This document shows, piece by piece, positions 1 through 10,183 of a DNA stretch of 50,479 bases (the first letter of the stretch is position 1; each line of letters opens with the position of its first letter). Source of the DNA: Planctomycetota bacterium (GTDB lineage Bacteria > Planctomycetota > Planctomycetia > Gemmatales > Gemmataceae); contig VGYC01000027.1 in assembly GCA_016873095.1 (NCBI GenBank), positions 1-50,479 on the forward strand, read 5' to 3'. The notes under the pieces were generated by a model. The model searched no databases. It was given only the letters and a program-made list of their open reading frames with translations, and was not told the origin of the DNA. The position numbers were made by a program, and so were the translations under genes.

Positions 1-147
1 GGGGGAACTCGACAATCCCTGGCATGACCGGACCCTCCGTGGTCGTCGTGCGCCATGTGAAATTACCAGGAATTTGAACGAAATTGCCCATTTTGACAAG
101 GCCAGCTGCAGCTTTGCAAAACCTTAGATACAAGTTCGAGTCGATGG

Positions 148-1056
<909 letters not shown>

Positions 1057-1117
1057 GCTAAGTCCTCGTTGCTTGGTCTGGTGATGATCGCAGAGCGATA
1101 TGATATGCGGCGTCAAA

Positions 1118-1145
1118 ACCAGAAACCAGAAACGAGAAACCAGAA
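1118..1145. repeat. 7-bp tandem repeat ACCAGAA, 4 copies
   Basis: Four consecutive heptamers of ACCAGAA (third copy ACGAGAA) lie between the dehydrogenase start and the end of the HlyD-like frame. A fifth degenerate copy may follow. The period of seven matches other short repeats in this window (10184-10267 and 30768-30792). Confidence 0.75.
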
Positions 1146-1157
1146 AACAAGAACGAC

Positions 1158-2585
1158 TCAGCGTTGGAGGCTGATGGCGGCTTCGGCGTTCATGCCGGGG
1201 CGCAGCTTGCCGCCTGGGGCGTCCACGGTGATCGTGACCGGGACGATGGTCTTGGCCCTTCTGCCGGTGCGAATCGTGATTGGGGCATCGGCGACTTTGG
1301 TAACGCGTCCCTGATAGATCTTGCCGGGAAAGGCCACGACCCGAAGCCGGACGGCCTGACCCGGATAAACGACCTGCCGACCTGCGAATCGAGAGCACGG
1401 AATGGCTGACGAAGCTCCGCGAAAGCGGCGTCCGTCGCGAGCAGATGCAGACCGGAAAGACCCATGAGCATCGCGCAGCGAAGCGTCTCCGAATAGCCGG
1501 TCTCCCGACGAACTTCCCCCTTGAGTAGAGCGAACTTGTCTTCCGGTACCTGCACGCGCACTTGCAATCGATCAGGATCAGCCACGCGCAGCAGCAGTTG
1601 CCCCGGCTTGACGGCGTCGCCACGAGCGAGATCGGCATGCAGCACGATGCCGTCGCGGGGCGCGTGGACGCGACATGCGTCGATTAGCTCCGTCATCGTC
1701 GCAAGCTTGTCTTCTTCAGCGCGGAAGGCAGCGCGCAAGGAATACTTGGTAGCCCGCAGTTGCTCTCTCGTGTTTTCCGCTTCTCTTGCTGCCTGCTCAA
1801 GCAAGCGCTCCTTGGCGCGATGGTAGGCCCAGCGGCGCTGGACTTCGAGCGGCATGACGTGCGTGATCAGCATCTTGAGATCGCCTTGCCTGTTTCGAAG
1901 CTTCACCTCGGCGTGATCGAGCCGCACTTGAAACCGTTCCAGGTCCTTCTTGTCGATCAACCCGCGTGCGCGCTTCGCCTTGGCTTCTTCCAGTTCGTCC
2001 AGGCGCTGTTCGCGCACGTTCTTGGCCCTTGTCGCCTTGCCTTCAACCTTGAGGTAGCTCTGGAGGTATTCTCCACCGACCAGGTTCATATCTTGGGCTG
2101 ACTCCCGAAATTGAAAGAGGTAGTCCGCCAGCTCTTTGGTGGTCCGTATGCGCACCAGCTTCGTGCCGATGTCACGGCCCAGGTATGCCATGAGCCGCAT
2201 CTCCGACAATGCCAGATCGGACTTCGCGTGCTCGATGCGGTTGAACTTCTGTATGCGGTTTGGTCTCGAACTGTTGCTCGGCCTTGATCCAGTCAGCCAT
2301 GGTTCTTGTCACCGCGATCTGTTGCTCGGCGACCTGGGCCAGCAGAGGTGAGTCATCGAGTTCGGCGATCAGTTCACCTCGCTTGCCCTGAGAGCCATGA
2401 TCGCGGATGCTCTTGATCCTGGTCGCGGTTGCCGGCCACCAGACAATGACGGTGGCGTCGGCCGGTTCCAGAACGCCACGGACGACGGCCTTGCCAGGCT
2501 TGCCGGGCTTGGCGTCATCCGCTTGGAGTGCCGCCGGCAACAGCACGGCAAGACAGAGGACGAAAGGCAGCGCGACCGTTCTCAT
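1158..2585 (-). pseudogene. HlyD-like periplasmic adaptor, two frameshifts
   Basis: Read across three frames this is a membrane-fusion / HlyD family efflux or secretion adaptor of about 475 residues. Frame 1 (2585 to about 2260) has a signal peptide, then a lipoyl-like start (VVRGVLEPADATVIVWWPATATRIKSI in part). Frame 2 (about 2260-1385) holds a long charged coiled-coil hairpin, followed by the second lipoyl half ([21 protein letters not shown]). Frame 3 (about 1385-1158) has the beta-barrel end with [13 protein letters not shown] and a TGA at 1158-1160. The first shift fits one extra base in the AAA run (TTT at 2259-2261 on the plus strand); the second fits one missing base near 1378-1385. 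ATG 2585 has GGAG upstream. Either a decaying gene or two sequencing errors. No transporter partner is adjacent. Confidence 0.7.
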
Positions 2586-2716
2586 GCTGGGCTCCTGTGT
2601 TTGCGGATTCCACCAGAGGAAGAATAGAAACGCGCGGGCAACTTGCGCGGCGATTCCGAGCGATTCCGATTGTTCGGAACCGTGGCGCTGACTAACCTGA
2701 TAACAGGAGGTTTAGA

Positions 2717-3043
2717 ATGAACATTTCCGTGCCACCATCCGCGGCCGCGGCCGTTGATCAGCCGAACAACTGGGTGCCGCCACTGCGGAACGGCGATCGC
2801 CTGACCCGCGATGAGTTCGAGCGGCGCTACCAGGGCATGCCCGAGCACATCAAAGCGGAGTTGATCGAGGGAGTCGTGTACATGTCGTCGCCGGTGCGTA
2901 TCAAAAGTCATGGAGAGCCAAACAGCCACCTGGGGGGCTGGCTTACCATGTACCAGGCGTTCACGCCCAGAATTCGCATTGGCAGCAAGGGGCTCAACCG
3001 GGAGCATCACGAGTTCGTCGCCCGACTTGGACAGCACCGCTAG
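2717..3043 (+). CDS. Uma2-family protein, C-terminally truncated
   Basis: The 108-residue product matches the N-terminal half of the Uma2 (DUF820) PD-(D/E)XK nuclease-fold family, with GMPEHIKAELIEGVVYMSSPVR and a following HGxPxxxLxxWLxxY segment at residues 48-81. Full-length members are about 190-230 residues and carry the catalytic D and ExK later; these are absent here. After residue 90 a different frame still resembles family sequence (PDLDSTASP then stop), which points to a frameshift plus stop. The start is well supported by AGGAGG seven bases before ATG 2717. Probably a dead remnant. A full-length relative lies at 20885-21469. Confidence 0.75.
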   Translation: MNISVPPSAAAAVDQPNNWVPPLRNGDRLTRDEFERRYQGMPEHIKAELIEGVVYMSSPVRIKSHGEPNSHLGGWLTMYQAFTPRIRIGSKGLNREHHEFVARLGQHR

Positions 3044-3120
3044 CCCTTAAGATCGCGATTGCGTGCTGCAGGAAAACCGCTTTCGGTTTTTGCTTCTGGT
3101 ATCAAGTTTCTTGATTATCC

Positions 3121-3885
3121 ATGGTTCCACGCCTGCGTTCCCCCATTGTCCTGGTGCACGGCCTCTTTGGCTTCGAGCGGCTGCGGCTGGCGGGGCTAAC
3201 GGTCTCCGAGTATTTTCCGAGCATCCCCGAGATCTTGCAGGCGGCGGGCAATCGCGTGCTCATCCCGTTTGTCAGTCCGACGGCAGGGGTGGCCGATCGG
3301 GCGGCACAGCTCAAGCAATTCCTCGACATCCAGTCGCCCAGCGAACCGGTGCATCTCATCGCCCACAGCATGGGCGGCCTGGATTCGCGCTACATGATTT
3401 CCCAGCTCGGCATGGGCGATCGCGTCCTGAGCCTGACGACGTTGGGCACGCCGCATCGCGGCACCATCTTCGCTGACTGGGCCATCTCGCGGCTGGAGCG
3501 CATCGTCAAGCCTGTGCTGGAGTATCTCGACTTGCCGACTCGGGGCTTCTACGACCTCACGACCAGGGAGTGCCGCAAGTTCAATCACGAAGTGCCGGAC
3601 GTGCTCGGCGTGCGCTACTTTTCGGTGGCCGGCAAGCATGACGGCAACCTGATGAATCCGGAGTGGCTGCTGCCTTACGTGATTGTCATGATCTCCGAGG
3701 GGCCAAATGACGGCGTCGTCTCGGTGGCGTCGGCCACCTGGGGCGAGCACGTGCAAATCTGGCACGGCGACCACTTCAGTCTGGTCAACTGGTCCCATCC
3801 CTTCGGTCAGAACCGCACCTTCAACCGCGACCCGGAGCGACTCTACGGGCCGATCCTGCAGCGGCTCAAGGATGAAGGATTCTGA
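3121..3885 (+). CDS. Lipase / alpha-beta hydrolase
   Basis: A 254-residue alpha/beta hydrolase of the bacterial triacylglycerol lipase type. IVLVHGLFGFERL (residues 9-21) forms the oxyanion region, the nucleophile elbow is AHSMGG with Ser83, and the likely acid and base are Asp197 (GPNDGVV) and His218 (HGDHFSLV). LTTLGTPHRGT (105-114) is typical of lipases that act on long acyl chains. No signal peptide is visible, so an intracellular location is likely unless the start lies elsewhere. ATG 3121 has no clear ribosome binding site. It is convergent with the metallo-hydrolase at 3924-4730. Substrate is not determinable. Confidence 0.85.
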   Translation: MVPRLRSPIVLVHGLFGFERLRLAGLTVSEYFPSIPEILQAAGNRVLIPFVSPTAGVADRAAQLKQFLDIQSPSEPVHLIAHSMGGLDSRYMISQLGMGDRVLSLTTLGTPHRGTIFADWAISRLERIVKPVLEYLDLPTRGFYDLTTRECRKFNHEVPDVLGVRYFSVAGKHDGNLMNPEWLLPYVIVMISEGPNDGVVSVASATWGEHVQIWHGDHFSLVNWSHPFGQNRTFNRDPERLYGPILQRLKDEGF

Positions 3886-3923
3886 CAGGAATCAGAGGCG
3901 CTTGCAACCACCACCCTGACGCA

Positions 3924-4730
3924 TCATTTCTTGTTGCGCGGCCAGTAATTCAGGTTGACGATCAGCGGCCGCGGCCTCTGCGGGTCGCGATTGAGCGTGA
4001 TGGTATTGTCGAGCGAAGAGGTGACGTTGGCACGCGGCTGGTCCTCGAGGAACTCGTCGGCCGGCAATAGCTCATCGTAGATCTTGGTGCCGCAGTGCAT
4101 CGGAAAGATGTACTCGCGCGGCTTGATTTGCTCGACGATCTTCTTGGCCTCGTTGCCGTTGATGGTGTAGATGCCGCCGACGGGGATCATGAGCACGTCC
4201 ACCTTGCCGAGTTGTTTGAGTTGCTCGCGCGACAACTGATGACCGAGGTCACCCAGGTGCACGACGCGCCAGCCGTCGAGGTCGAGAATGAAGATGCTGT
4301 TCTTGCCGTACTTCAAGCCCTGCTCGCCATCGTGGTAAACGCCGACGTTGTGAATGCGGACGTCCTTGACGGCAGTGTCGACCTTGTCCCAGTTGGCCCT
4401 GATGCCGGCTCCCTTGAGGCCGCGGATGATTTTGAGGTCCTTGTCCTTGACGTTGTCGAGGACGCCGACCTGCGTGTGGTCGTTGTGATTGTGACTGATG
4501 GTGACGGCGGCGGCCTTGATGCCCAGCGGTCGGCCGTATGCCGGAATCAGATGCGGATCAAGGACAATGTTCGTCCCCTTGCTCGACTTGACCTCGAAGA
4601 ACGAATGCCCATGCCAGGTGATCTGGATAGGCTTCCAGTCCTTGTCTTTCTTGTCGTCGCCGGAAAAGGCACGCGGTGCCACCAAGAAAGCAGCGACCAG
4701 GAGCAAGCGAGCCACGCCATTCTTCGACAT
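3924..4730 (-). CDS. Exported metallo-beta-lactamase-fold hydrolase (UlaG-like)
   Basis: A 268-residue protein with an N-terminal signal peptide (about residues 1-23, ending near APRAFSGDD). It belongs to the UlaG-like branch of the metallo-beta-lactamase superfamily: WHGHSFFEV at the start of the fold, the zinc motif SHNHNDH near residue 80, HLGDLGH near residue 160, and a late His in FPMHCGT. These supply the metal ligands of a Zn- or Mn-dependent hydrolase. ATG 4730 is preferred over an upstream TTG because GGAG lies eight bases before it. The substrate is unknown; in this family many members are annotated only as metal-dependent hydrolases. Confidence 0.85.
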   Translation of the reverse strand: MSKNGVARLLLVAAFLVAPRAFSGDDKKDKDWKPIQITWHGHSFFEVKSSKGTNIVLDPHLIPAYGRPLGIKAAAVTISHNHNDHTQVGVLDNVKDKDLKIIRGLKGAGIRANWDKVDTAVKDVRIHNVGVYHDGEQGLKYGKNSIFILDLDGWRVVHLGDLGHQLSREQLKQLGKVDVLMIPVGGIYTINGNEAKKIVEQIKPREYIFPMHCGTKIYDELLPADEFLEDQPRANVTSSLDNTITLNRDPQRPRPLIVNLNYWPRNKK

Positions 4731-4794
4731 CTGCAATTCTCCAGCTAGCAGCGTTCAGCCATCAGATTTCATCCGGTTGCGAGGGGAGCTAACG

Positions 4795-6015
4795 CTATTT
4801 CAGAAACCAAGGCATCAGCTCATGCCCCTTCTCGAACGCCAGTTCCGCACGCTCGGCAACGATTTCATCATAGCTATTCTGCCCGCGCGGCTGAATGCCA
4901 GTCCCGGCGGCAGCGAACGGGACCTTGCCATGGGCATGCGCGCGTGTACGCAACGGCGTGCGATGGTCCGGCGATACCAGGATGCGCCACTCACCATGTT
5001 TCTGCAGAGCGTCCAGCAGCGTGCCGACAACGTGACGATCGATCTCCTCCAGCGCCTTCACCTTTTCGTCGGCCCGGCCTTCGTGTGATGCCTCGTCCGG
5101 CGCTTCCACATGGACACATACCAGGTCATGATCGTCCAGTGCCTTGGCGCCGTAGCGGCCCTTGGCGGCGTAATCGGTGTCCAGATAGCCCGTGGCCCCG
5201 GGAACGTCGATGCGCGTCCAGCCGAGCAGCACGCCGACGCCGCGAACCAGATCGACAGCGCTGACAATGGCGCCGCGCTTGCCGTGGATTTCACCGAACG
5301 GCCGCAGCCGCGGTGCCCGTCCCTGCCCCCAAAGCCACACCTGGGTGGCCGTCCGCTCCCCCGCCTGCCGACGTTCCCGGTTGACTGCATGGTCACGTAG
5401 AATCGGACGGCTGCGCTGCATGAGGTCTTGCAACAGCTTGCTACCGGGCCCACGCGGCAGATGCTCGGCAATCAGGCGGTCGGGGATGTCGTGCGGCGGT
5501 TGCGTCTTTGTCTCGTTCGTGAACGGCGCCGCTTGGCCCCTGAAGATCATGATGTTGCGATAGCTGACGCCAGCGTGAAACTCCAGTGTGCCGCCCTGGC
5601 CCTCGCCCGCCGATATCGGGCCGCCCAGGTTTTTCTGGATGGCGTCGATGAGCGTCCGGCCCTCGGCGGAATGAATGTGCCCGGCCGTGAAGTCGCGCAT
5701 CTCCTCGTTTTCCACCGTCACCAGATTGCAGCGTATGGCCCAGTCGTCCGTACCCAGGGACAGTCCCATCGCTGCCGTCTCGAGCGGCGCCCTGCCAGTG
5801 TAGACGATCTCGGGGTCGTAACCGAACAGGCTCAAGGTGGCCACATCGCTGGCCGGTGTCAGCGATGCTGGCACATTGTTCGATTGGCCGACCACGCCGA
5901 GCTGCGCGATGCGATCCATGTTCGGCGTCGACGCGGCCTGGAGAGGAGTCTTGCCGCCGAGCGATGCCTGCGGTTCATCCGCACAACCGTCGGGAATGAT
6001 GATCGCGTACTTCAT
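4795..6015 (-). CDS. apgM: Cofactor-independent phosphoglycerate mutase, archaeal type
   Basis: A 406-residue enzyme of the alkaline-phosphatase superfamily that interconverts 3- and 2-phosphoglycerate in glycolysis and gluconeogenesis without 2,3-bisphosphoglycerate. The start MKYAIIIPDGCAD has the first metal Asp9, and the phosphoserine nucleophile is Ser56 in PASDVATLSLFGYDP. Later metal ligands sit in HVEAPDEASHEG and VSPDHRTP. This short form is common in archaea and in several bacterial phyla including planctomycetes. The start ATG has no obvious ribosome binding site. It stands alone, 65 bases upstream of the metallo-hydrolase gene and on the same strand. Confidence 0.9.
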   Translation of the reverse strand: MKYAIIIPDGCADEPQASLGGKTPLQAASTPNMDRIAQLGVVGQSNNVPASLTPASDVATLSLFGYDPEIVYTGRAPLETAAMGLSLGTDDWAIRCNLVTVENEEMRDFTAGHIHSAEGRTLIDAIQKNLGGPISAGEGQGGTLEFHAGVSYRNIMIFRGQAAPFTNETKTQPPHDIPDRLIAEHLPRGPGSKLLQDLMQRSRPILRDHAVNRERRQAGERTATQVWLWGQGRAPRLRPFGEIHGKRGAIVSAVDLVRGVGVLLGWTRIDVPGATGYLDTDYAAKGRYGAKALDDHDLVCVHVEAPDEASHEGRADEKVKALEEIDRHVVGTLLDALQKHGEWRILVSPDHRTPLRTRAHAHGKVPFAAAGTGIQPRGQNSYDEIVAERAELAFEKGHELMPWFLK

Positions 6016-6201
6016 GAGATAACAATATCAAGCCGCGCCTGTGCTTGCAAAAGGGAAAATGACTGAAGGCGGCGCAGCCCAGAGACAGGCAAATTCTTCG
6101 ACTGCCGGTATTACTGCTTGCTCGCGGCGACTGCCGACCGTAGATTCATTCCGTGTCCGTTGCCACCCACCCGACGCATTCCTCCCAGCAGGGCGGCCTG
6201 C

Positions 6202-7452
6202 ATGAATCGCTTGCTCAGCAACCGCTGGTTTCAACTCTCGATCGGCATCGCCGGCATGGTGGCGGTCGCGAACTTTCAGTATGCCTGGACGCTGTTCGTG
6301 CGGCCGCTGGTGCAGGAACGCGGCTGGACACGAGTCGAGGTCGCCAATTCGCTCAGCATATTCTTCACGCTGGCCCAGACCTGGCTGGTGCCGTTCGAGG
6401 GCTACCTGGCGGACCGCATCGGACCGCGGCGTCTGGTCCTCTTTGGCGGCGCTGCCGTGGCGCTGGCCTGGGTTGTCAACGCCCACACGACCTCTCTGGG
6501 GGTGCTTTACGCGAGTCAGGTGTTGAGCGGTTGCGGGTCGGGCATTGTCTACGCCCTCAGCATGGGCAATGCCCTCAAGTGGTTTCCGGATCGCCGCGGT
6601 CTGGCGGCAGGCCTGACCGCCGCGGCCTTCGGCGCCGGATCCGCCGCCACCATTCTGCCGATCAAGTGGACCATCGATAGCGAAGGCTACCAGACGGCAT
6701 TTCTATGGTTCGGCCTGGCACAAGGATTGGTCGTCATGCTTGCCGGGCTGGGAATGCGTTTTCCGCGCGCCGACGAAATCCGGGCTCCGCTTCAGCCAAC
6801 GGTCTTGCAAACCGGCCGCGACTTCACGCCGCTGGAGATGCTCAGGACGCCAACCTTCTGGCTGGTGTATCTGATGATGACCGTGGGCGCCGTCCCTGGC
6901 TTGCTCATGCTGGTCCAGCTGGAACCGATGGCCCATGACTTCGGCATCGCGACGACGCCCGTTACCATCCTGTGGATCACGCAGGCGGCCTTGCCGTTCG
7001 CCATCGTTCTCGACCGCATCACCGGCGGGCTGACCCGGCCAGTGTTCGGCTGGATTTCGGACCACATCGGCCGCGAGCTGGCGATCTTTCTCGCCTTCTC
7101 TCTGGAAGGCGCCTCACTCCTGGCGCTCATCCTTTTCTACGCAGATCCAGTCATTTTCGTGCTGATGTCCGGGCTGGCGTTCTTTGGCTGGGGCGCCATC
7201 TTCAGCCTGTTCCCCGCCGTCAGCGGCGACATGTTCGGCGGCAAGTTTGCCACGACCAACTACGGCCTGCTCTACACGGCCAAGGGCACTGCCTCGCTGC
7301 TCGTGGCGCTGGCCAACTACATGCAGGCACGCACCGGCAACTGGGAGGGCGTCTTCGCCTTCATGATTGCCGCCGACTGGCTGGCGGCGCTGCTGGCGAT
7401 CCTGGTGCTGCGGCCGTTGCGCAGGCGGAAGGACGCAACTGAAGCAGCGTGA
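6202..7452 (+). CDS. MFS transporter, oxalate/formate antiporter (OFA)-like
   Basis: A 416-residue inner-membrane transporter with about 12 hydrophobic segments. The major facilitator signature between helices 2 and 3 is seen as GYLADRIGPRRLVL, repeated in degenerate form as GWISDHIGRELAIF in the second half. The arrangement FQYAWTLFVRPLVQERGW near the start and the glycine-rich SGCGSGIVYALSMGNALKWFPDRRGLAAG are typical of the OFA branch, which exchanges small carboxylates. The start ATG 6202 is chosen because it begins just before the first helix; only a weak purine stretch precedes it. An oxalyl-CoA-synthetase-like gene lies 1.2 kb away on the opposite strand, which makes oxalate a possible substrate, but this is inference. 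Confidence 0.82.
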   Translation: MNRLLSNRWFQLSIGIAGMVAVANFQYAWTLFVRPLVQERGWTRVEVANSLSIFFTLAQTWLVPFEGYLADRIGPRRLVLFGGAAVALAWVVNAHTTSLGVLYASQVLSGCGSGIVYALSMGNALKWFPDRRGLAAGLTAAAFGAGSAATILPIKWTIDSEGYQTAFLWFGLAQGLVVMLAGLGMRFPRADEIRAPLQPTVLQTGRDFTPLEMLRTPTFWLVYLMMTVGAVPGLLMLVQLEPMAHDFGIATTPVTILWITQAALPFAIVLDRITGGLTRPVFGWISDHIGRELAIFLAFSLEGASLLALILFYADPVIFVLMSGLAFFGWGAIFSLFPAVSGDMFGGKFATTNYGLLYTAKGTASLLVALANYMQARTGNWEGVFAFMIAADWLAALLAILVLRPLRRRKDATEAA

Positions 7453-7686
7453 GCAAGCGCCGGCATTCGGCGACACGTCGTTTCGTTCCGCTGCGCTTCG
7501 GTGTTAGGTGCCGGTCAAACGACCCACCCGCGAATTACTTACGGCACGAACTCGAGTGGTCGGCAAGTGGTCGGCCAAGTTGTCCGCGTGTCACCGTCTC
7601 GGTTTTTGGACAATAATACGCCGACCGAGCTTGACAACCCAAACGCGCTCGCCTCTCCCGGCGGGCGTTCCGGGGCCCGAAGAATC

Positions 7687-8190
7687 TCACGCTTCTTCAT
7701 TGCTTTTCATCAGCCCACTCCTTTCGGGGCACGTCGCCGTGGCCTTCGGATCATGGCGCACCGTACGCCTGATCGCCTGAATAGCGCAGTACACTGCCGC
7801 GATCGGGACGAGCAGCATCATGCCAAGTTGCGCGTCTTCGCTCAGCCAGTTCGGAGGAAAGAACAGGAAAGCCACAAACACGATAATGAGAATGTCCTGC
7901 AGAATGAGCAATACTCCGCGTAACCGAACGCTTGCAGGCAGCGGCGTTCGTCGCGTGACAATGAGCAGGCATGAGACCCAGAGCGCCCAGAAGACTGCTG
8001 GCATGATGGCGCAGGCGAACAGCGCTGCCGTCCACCACTTCACACCACCCGCCATGATGAGCAACAACGCCAGCAGCGAACAGATCGCAACCACAACGAG
8101 GCAGGCGACCGCCACGAGATTTCGTCCGGCCTTCGCGTGCCGCTCGCTATTTGCTGGTTGATCCGTGGACGGAACTTCCTCCCGGTTCAT
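7687..8190 (-). CDS. Hypothetical membrane protein, four helices
   Basis: A 167-residue protein with a polar N-terminus of about 22 residues and then four predicted transmembrane helices (about residues 24-48, 52-77, 88-107 and 120-140), ending in a polar tail. No catalytic motif is visible and I do not recognise the family. It starts 27 bases after the end of the next membrane-protein gene on the same strand, so the two probably share a transcript with the acyl-CoA synthetase. Its helix spacing resembles that neighbour, so the pair may be diverged paralogues. Confidence 0.6.
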   Translation of the reverse strand: MNREEVPSTDQPANSERHAKAGRNLVAVACLVVVAICSLLALLLIMAGGVKWWTAALFACAIMPAVFWALWVSCLLIVTRRTPLPASVRLRGVLLILQDILIIVFVAFLFFPPNWLSEDAQLGMMLLVPIAAVYCAIQAIRRTVRHDPKATATCPERSGLMKSNEEA

Positions 8191-8217
8191 GCCAACCTCG
8201 ATCGCAGTTCTTCCGCA

Positions 8218-8613
8218 TTACTTCGGCTCTGCCAAATCATCATCGCTCCGTCTGAGGAACCAAGCGACAACATGAAGCAGCGCGAGCAGAATGGCTCCGG
8301 ACAGAAGCATCCAGCCCGGAAGCGCTTGAAATACCGTCAGCAGAAGTAGGACATGAAGCAGCCCTTGCACGACAATGACAAATCGGTAACGCGGCACGAT
8401 TACTGCCGCGAGGGCATGGCACAGAGCGAGAAACGTCGCCGGGAGCACGATGCCCACCGACACGAGCAACACCTCCCATGAGGGCCGTTCGCCAACGCCT
8501 AGAAGTGCATAGCTGGTTGCCGCGACACACGGGACCAGAATGTAGACGATCCTGACAGGGACAATCCAGCGCGCTGGCATTTGCGCTCTCATCGCACAGG
8601 TCGCTCGTCTCAT
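8218..8613 (-). CDS. Hypothetical small membrane protein
   Basis: A 131-residue product with four hydrophobic segments (about residues 17-40, 47-72, 76-100 and 102-120) and no recognised domain. ATG 8613 overlaps the TGA of the acyl-CoA synthetase gene as ATGA, which suggests translational coupling, although internal ATGs (residues 8 or 12) could also serve. Function unknown. The coupling implies a membrane role tied to the synthetase transcript, but nothing in the sequence proves it. Confidence 0.6.
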   Translation of the reverse strand: MRRATCAMRAQMPARWIVPVRIVYILVPCVAATSYALLGVGERPSWEVLLVSVGIVLPATFLALCHALAAVIVPRYRFVIVVQGLLHVLLLLTVFQALPGWMLLSGAILLALLHVVAWFLRRSDDDLAEPK

Positions 8614-10121
8614 TTCTTGTCCGCGAACGCCGCCGCCATAAAGCGGCGTTGCACCTTACCGGTCGGCCCCTTGGGTAGCTCGCTCACCAGGTGGATGACC
8701 TTGGGGACCTTGAAATCGGCGAGGCGTTCGCCGCAATGGCTTTGCAGGTCGGCGACGGAAACATCCGCGCGTGCCACGACGACGGCGTGCACCTCCTCGC
8801 CATACTTGTCGTGCGGCGCGCCAAAGGCGGCGGCCTCGGCAACGGCCGGGTGGCTCAAAAGGGCCGCGTCCACCTCCAGCGGCGAGATCTTCTCGCCGCC
8901 GCGGTTGATGAGTTCCTTGATCCGCCCGATCAGCGTGAGATAACCGTCGGCGTCCTGGATGCCGCGGTCGCCAGTGCGGAACCAGCCGTTGGTGAACGCT
9001 GCGGCGTTGGCATCGGGGTTGTTGTGGTAGCCGTGCGTGACATTCTTGCCGCGGACGACGACCTCGCCTTGCGCGCCAACCGGCAGCAGGTTGCCGGCCT
9101 CGTCCATGATGGCCACATCGACGTTGGTCCCGCGCCCGACGCTGCCAGGCTTTCGAATCCCAGGCGGCAACGGATTGGACGTCATCTGATGCGCCGCCTC
9201 GGTCATGGCATAGGCTTCCAGCGTGGGCGCGCCGAAGCGGTCCTCGACCTGCTGCATGGTCGCCGGCGCCAACGCCGAACTGCACGAACGAATGAAGCGG
9301 AAGCCGGCCTGCCGCGGCGCCTCGTCGGCATCCGCGCGTGACAGGAGCACCTGATGGATGGTCGGCACGGCGGAGTACCACGTGACGCGCTGCTGCTTGA
9401 CGGCTGGCCAGAATTGTCCCGCACTGAAGCGCGGCGGAATCACCAGCGTGCTGCCCGCCCACAGCGACGATAGCGTCGCGCCGATCAAGCCATGCACGTG
9501 AAACAGCGGCATGACGACGAGACTGATATCGGCGGCCGTCAACTGATAATGACTCGCGATGTTCTGGATCGACGTCATCAGGTTGCCGTGTGTCAGCGGC
9601 ACGCCCTTGGGCCGGCTGGTCGTGCCGCTGGTGTGCAGGAACAGGGCGACATCGTCCACCTGCGGCGCGTCCGGCGACTTACCGGTGGATGCAGGGAGTT
9701 TCTCGCCCTGAAGACGCACCGCGCCCTTGCCGTCGCGATCCGCCTTCCAGAGCGGTAAACCCAGCGCCGCGGCGACATCGTGAATCGGGTGCGCTTCGGC
9801 CGGCGCGATCACGGCTCTCGTCCCCGCATCTTCCAGGTAAAAGCGAAACTCGTCCGCCTTGTATGCTTGATTCAACGGGGCGGCGACCAGGCGGGCGCGT
9901 GTCACCGCCAGAAAGCTGACGAGATTCTCCAGCCCGTTCGCAAGGACAATGGCCACCGCGTCGCCGGGTTGCAATCCCGTCTGCCGCAGCCGGGCCGCAA
10001 GCGACTCAACCTGATCCAGCAACGCGCTGTAAGTGGTTCGGCTGCCGCATTCCGGCAGGATCACCGCGACATGGGCGGCATCGCCCCGGCGGCACAGGTC
10101 AGCAAGCGTATATGTTGACAT
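8610..10121 (-). CDS. AMP-forming acyl-CoA synthetase, oxalyl-CoA synthetase-like
   Basis: A 503-residue ANL-superfamily ligase that activates a carboxylate with ATP and CoA. The P-loop TSGTTSRPKGVPLTH is near residue 160, YAMTEAAHQM is the A5 motif, GWFRTGDRG the A7 motif with its catalytic Asp, and PTGKVQRR near the C-terminus supplies the catalytic Lys. The stretch MPLFHVHGLIGATLSSLWAGS followed by RFSAGQFW and WYSAVPTIHQ is characteristic of the Pcs60/AAE3 oxalate-CoA ligase group. The start is set at ATG 10121 because the N-terminus then aligns with the family; the open frame continues upstream only through a tandem repeat. It is the first gene of a three-gene run with two small membrane proteins. 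Confidence 0.85.
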   Translation of the reverse strand: MSTYTLADLCRRGDAAHVAVILPECGSRTTYSALLDQVESLAARLRQTGLQPGDAVAIVLANGLENLVSFLAVTRARLVAAPLNQAYKADEFRFYLEDAGTRAVIAPAEAHPIHDVAAALGLPLWKADRDGKGAVRLQGEKLPASTGKSPDAPQVDDVALFLHTSGTTSRPKGVPLTHGNLMTSIQNIASHYQLTAADISLVVMPLFHVHGLIGATLSSLWAGSTLVIPPRFSAGQFWPAVKQQRVTWYSAVPTIHQVLLSRADADEAPRQAGFRFIRSCSSALAPATMQQVEDRFGAPTLEAYAMTEAAHQMTSNPLPPGIRKPGSVGRGTNVDVAIMDEAGNLLPVGAQGEVVVRGKNVTHGYHNNPDANAAAFTNGWFRTGDRGIQDADGYLTLIGRIKELINRGGEKISPLEVDAALLSHPAVAEAAAFGAPHDKYGEEVHAVVVARADVSVADLQSHCGERLADFKVPKVIHLVSELPKGPTGKVQRRFMAAAFADKK

Positions 10122-10183
10122 GGAAATACCGGAGGGTAGGCACTGGTTTCTGTCACGATATGAACGGCTCCGGGAAAATGCAA

